This document shows, one piece after another, positions 61,846 through 64,000 of a stretch of 64,000 nt of DNA (the first letter of the stretch is position 1; the number at the start of each line of letters is the position of its first letter). Both the position numbers and the translations under genes were made by a program. Under the pieces are notes generated by a model that saw only the letters and a list, made by a program, of their open reading frames with translations, had not been told where the DNA came from and ran no database searches. Origin of the DNA: Paenibacillus sp. FSL H7-0326 (lineage in GTDB: Bacteria > Bacillota > Bacilli > Paenibacillales > Paenibacillaceae); assembly GCF_001955535.1 (NCBI RefSeq), contig NZ_MPVN01000002.1, positions 930,001-994,000 on the forward strand, in the 5' to 3' direction.

Positions 61846-63468
61846 TTAATTATTGTTATTGTTTAAATTTGCATTATAACGATCCAACGCATTTTGGTAG
61901 ATTTCCATAAGTTCATTCAGTCCCATCTTCTCAAGAGTCTCTACATAACGATCCCACTGTTCATCTATGCCGCCATCAACAATAAATTTTCCTCGCTCTG
62001 TATTTACATATTTAATGAGCTCTGTCTCAATCTTATTGATATTATCCAGCTCTTCAGGCTCAAAGAAGATGCTTGGATAGTTTTCCTTTTCCATGTAAGG
62101 ATCGTAATATTTCTCCAAATCTTTAGCACGCTGCTGGGCCCGAGGCTCCATATCCACCACTTTTCCGAAGTCTTCGTTCGTAATAACGCCAGGCCCCCCT
62201 GTTCCAGGAGCGACTTTTTGACGAAATTCGCCTGCTGAGGTTCCATCAGGAAGAGGTAAGTTGACTAATTTTCCGTTCTCGTCCTTCTCAAACACGACAT
62301 CCAGCGGTCCCCAGTGAATTTGCGCTGCCATGTAGGGTTCATACTGCTGATCGATCCAACGCATCGTGATCTCAGGGTTCTGATTTTCTTTTGTGATTAC
62401 AAATGCACCACGACCCGGACCTCCACCGTTGCTTCGTCCAATAGTTTGGGATCCATCTGGCCCGATTAGAGGAGCTAACAGCTCATAATCTTGAGCCCGT
62501 TCAGGCCCCACAACTTCCTCCTTTTCCCACCAAATATAAGAGCCCAGCGTTTCATCTGTTGTTTTACCCTTGGCGAGATATTGTGCTGCATCCTGAGTAA
62601 AGGATTCGGGGTCAATCAATCCTTGCTTATACCATTTTTCATGGAAATATTTGAGAGCTTCCTTGTATTCAGGCTGAGTAGCTGTAAAAATAACTTTCCC
62701 ATCACGGACGATCCGGTGTTCCAAGTTATCCGGAAGACCAAATGCTCCGAACATTCCTGCAATGTCCATACACCATTGCATATGCATGAAGCTTAACGGT
62801 ATCTCGTCGGCTTTGCCGTTGCCGTTCGGATCTTGTGTTTTAAATGCGACTAGGGCTTCCGTATATTCGTCCAACGTCTTTGGCATGCTGAGACCTAATT
62901 TGTCGAGCCATTTTTTGTTGATAACATGGAAGAAAGGGTTCGTACCAAGGTTATTTTCTTCCCATGAAGGAAGACCATAAATATGTCCGTCCGGTGCTGT
63001 GATTGATGTTTTAATATCCGGTCTTCGATCTAAGAGCGCTTTCAAATTAGGAGCGTATTGTTCAATTAGTTCTTCTAAAGGTATGATGGTTCCGTCTTCA
63101 CCGTAATTAATTAATTCATAATCCGAAAATCCGGCTCCATAGAACGCATCTGGTAGATTGCCGCTGGCCAGCAGCAAATTTTTCTTTTCTGCAAAGTCGG
63201 TATCCGGAATGTTCTCCCATTCGATGTTAACGTTAGTTTCTTCTTCCAGACGTTTGAAGATTTCCATCTCCGAATATTCTGGTGCTAACGCAGCTTTTGG
63301 GGATACCATTTTTAACGATATCGTTTCTTCGACAATCGGAAGACCCGTCTTGTTGAAGTCGACTGCTTGATCGGTATTGTTTGAATCGCCGCTGCCTCCA
63401 GAACATCCACTTATTACAATCGCTCCAGAAAGTAATAGAATCCCCGTACTCTTGAATACAAATTTCAT
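61846..63468 (-). CDS. Sugar ABC transporter solute-binding lipoprotein
   Basis: 540 residues from ATG 63468 (SD GGAGG 9 nt; ATG 63474 is too close). Signal peptide with lipobox VISGCSGG (Cys about 22). The mature protein has the pattern of large LplA-type oligosaccharide-binding proteins of Paenibacillus (MEIFKRLEEETNVNIEW, FKTQDPNGNGKADEIPLSF, YMEKENYPSIFFEPEE). DPNGNGKADE resembles a calcium-binding loop. It captures fructo-oligosaccharides (inferred from operon context) for the adjoining permease. Confidence 0.9.
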   Translation of the reverse strand: MKFVFKSTGILLLSGAIVISGCSGGSGDSNNTDQAVDFNKTGLPIVEETISLKMVSPKAALAPEYSEMEIFKRLEEETNVNIEWENIPDTDFAEKKNLLLASGNLPDAFYGAGFSDYELINYGEDGTIIPLEELIEQYAPNLKALLDRRPDIKTSITAPDGHIYGLPSWEENNLGTNPFFHVINKKWLDKLGLSMPKTLDEYTEALVAFKTQDPNGNGKADEIPLSFMHMQWCMDIAGMFGAFGLPDNLEHRIVRDGKVIFTATQPEYKEALKYFHEKWYKQGLIDPESFTQDAAQYLAKGKTTDETLGSYIWWEKEEVVGPERAQDYELLAPLIGPDGSQTIGRSNGGGPGRGAFVITKENQNPEITMRWIDQQYEPYMAAQIHWGPLDVVFEKDENGKLVNLPLPDGTSAGEFRQKVAPGTGGPGVITNEDFGKVVDMEPRAQQRAKDLEKYYDPYMEKENYPSIFFEPEELDNINKIETELIKYVNTERGKFIVDGGIDEQWDRYVETLEKMGLNELMEIYQNALDRYNANLNNNNN

Positions 63469-63589
63469 GTACATGAACCTCCCTTAGGATCTTGCTAATC
63501 TAGCATAAGCTAATTGCTAATTCAGTGATTGGATTGCAGAGTATGCTTCTGCCGTACATCCCCCCTTTCAGGTACCCAAAAAATGATCA

Positions 63590-64000
63590 TTATCCCTTGA
63601 TCGAACCGATCATGACACCTTTAACAAAGTACTTTTGTAAGAAGGGGTACAATATTAGCAGCGGTAGGCTGGATACGATGATAACGCCATATTTAATAAG
63701 CTCCGTAACCCGCATTTTCGCCGCATAGGATTCCACATCTACCATCATTCCGGAGTTCACTTGATTCTGGACGAGGATATTGCGAAGCACCAGCTGTAGC
63801 GGATATTTGTTCTCGTCGTTCATATAAATTAAAGCATCAAAGAACCCGTTCCAGAATCCAACCACATGGTACAGGACCATGACAGCAATGATTGACTTTG
63901 ACAGTGGCAATATAAAGCTCCAGAAAAATCTGGTGTTGGAACAGCCGTCAATGGAAGCAGCTTCCCACATTTCATCCGGGATGGATGATTGAAAAAACGT
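63590..64000 (-). CDS. Carbohydrate ABC permease, MalG/LplC type, partial
   Basis: The frame is open from the right edge (137 codons seen) to 63590. It contains the EAA loop EMWEAASIDGCSNTRFFWSF (about 10-30 of the visible part), which docks the ATPase, and two further membrane helices (ILPLSKSIIAVMVLYHVVGF, YGVIIVSSLPLLILYPFLQK). It ends VKGVMIGSIKG as in the MalG family. The 5-prime end and the partner permease lie beyond the window. First visible gene of the fructan operon; 122 nt before the binding-protein gene. Confidence 0.88.
   Translation of the reverse strand, partial: TFFQSSIPDEMWEAASIDGCSNTRFFWSFILPLSKSIIAVMVLYHVVGFWNGFFDALIYMNDENKYPLQLVLRNILVQNQVNSGMMVDVESYAAKMRVTELIKYGVIIVSSLPLLILYPFLQKYFVKGVMIGSIKG

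Overview
The window looks like a Paenibacillus-type, endospore-forming Firmicutes chromosome. Evidence: strong AAGGAGG ribosome-binding sites, frequent GTG/TTG starts, a cotJABC spore-coat operon, HAAS/PadR pairs, and large secreted multi-domain glycosidases. No rRNA, tRNA or CRISPR array was seen.

Layout. 0-5.4 kb: a truncated secreted LamG protein, then a response regulator and a hybrid histidine kinase on the minus strand; the kinase is split by an in-frame TGA. 5.4-11 kb: small genes, a GNAT protein, a membrane coiled-coil protein, and a Gfo/Idh/MocA-Gfo/Idh/MocA-AraC operon. 11-31.5 kb: housekeeping and accessory genes (flavin reductase, EamA transporter, VanZ-RDD protein, decayed SUFU gene, sulfurtransferase, ABC exporter, molybdopterin oxidoreductase, LysR with a PurA paralogue, dapA with LysR, OatA-like acyltransferase, YitT protein). 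A candidate small RNA or leader precedes yitT. 31.7-43.7 kb: PadR/HAAS pair, VOC protein, SDR, TetR and FabV, a sulfonate/nitrate-type ABC permease and binding protein behind a terminator-containing leader, AraC, GH27 alpha-galactosidase, glycosyltransferase and HIRAN protein.

44-52.2 kb: the main discovery. cotJA and cotJB are intact, but cotJC is cut after codon 76 by a 7,120-bp element. The rest of cotJC resumes at 51,889. Joining the two parts at a shared TACAA gives an uninterrupted 189-residue CotJC. The element has a large serine recombinase at its right end, inverted repeats flanking the crossover core, an HUH-type Rep protein, a small serine resolvase, a HGGXSTG-type phage-like protein and several small genes, all on the strand opposite to cotJ. 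This is the architecture of a skin-like sporulation intervening element, in an unusual target gene and unusually compact.

52.3-64 kb: a minus-strand fructan-utilisation operon entering from beyond the right edge. In transcription order it is a sugar ABC permease (partial), solute-binding lipoprotein, a fused PfkB fructokinase-GH32 fructosidase, a LamG-GH32 protein without signal peptide, and a 1,496-residue secreted LamG-GH32 protein with four copies of a carbohydrate-binding-like domain. Together they would cleave extracellular levan or inulin, import the products, hydrolyse them and phosphorylate the fructose. Family names come from recognised motifs; no database search was run.
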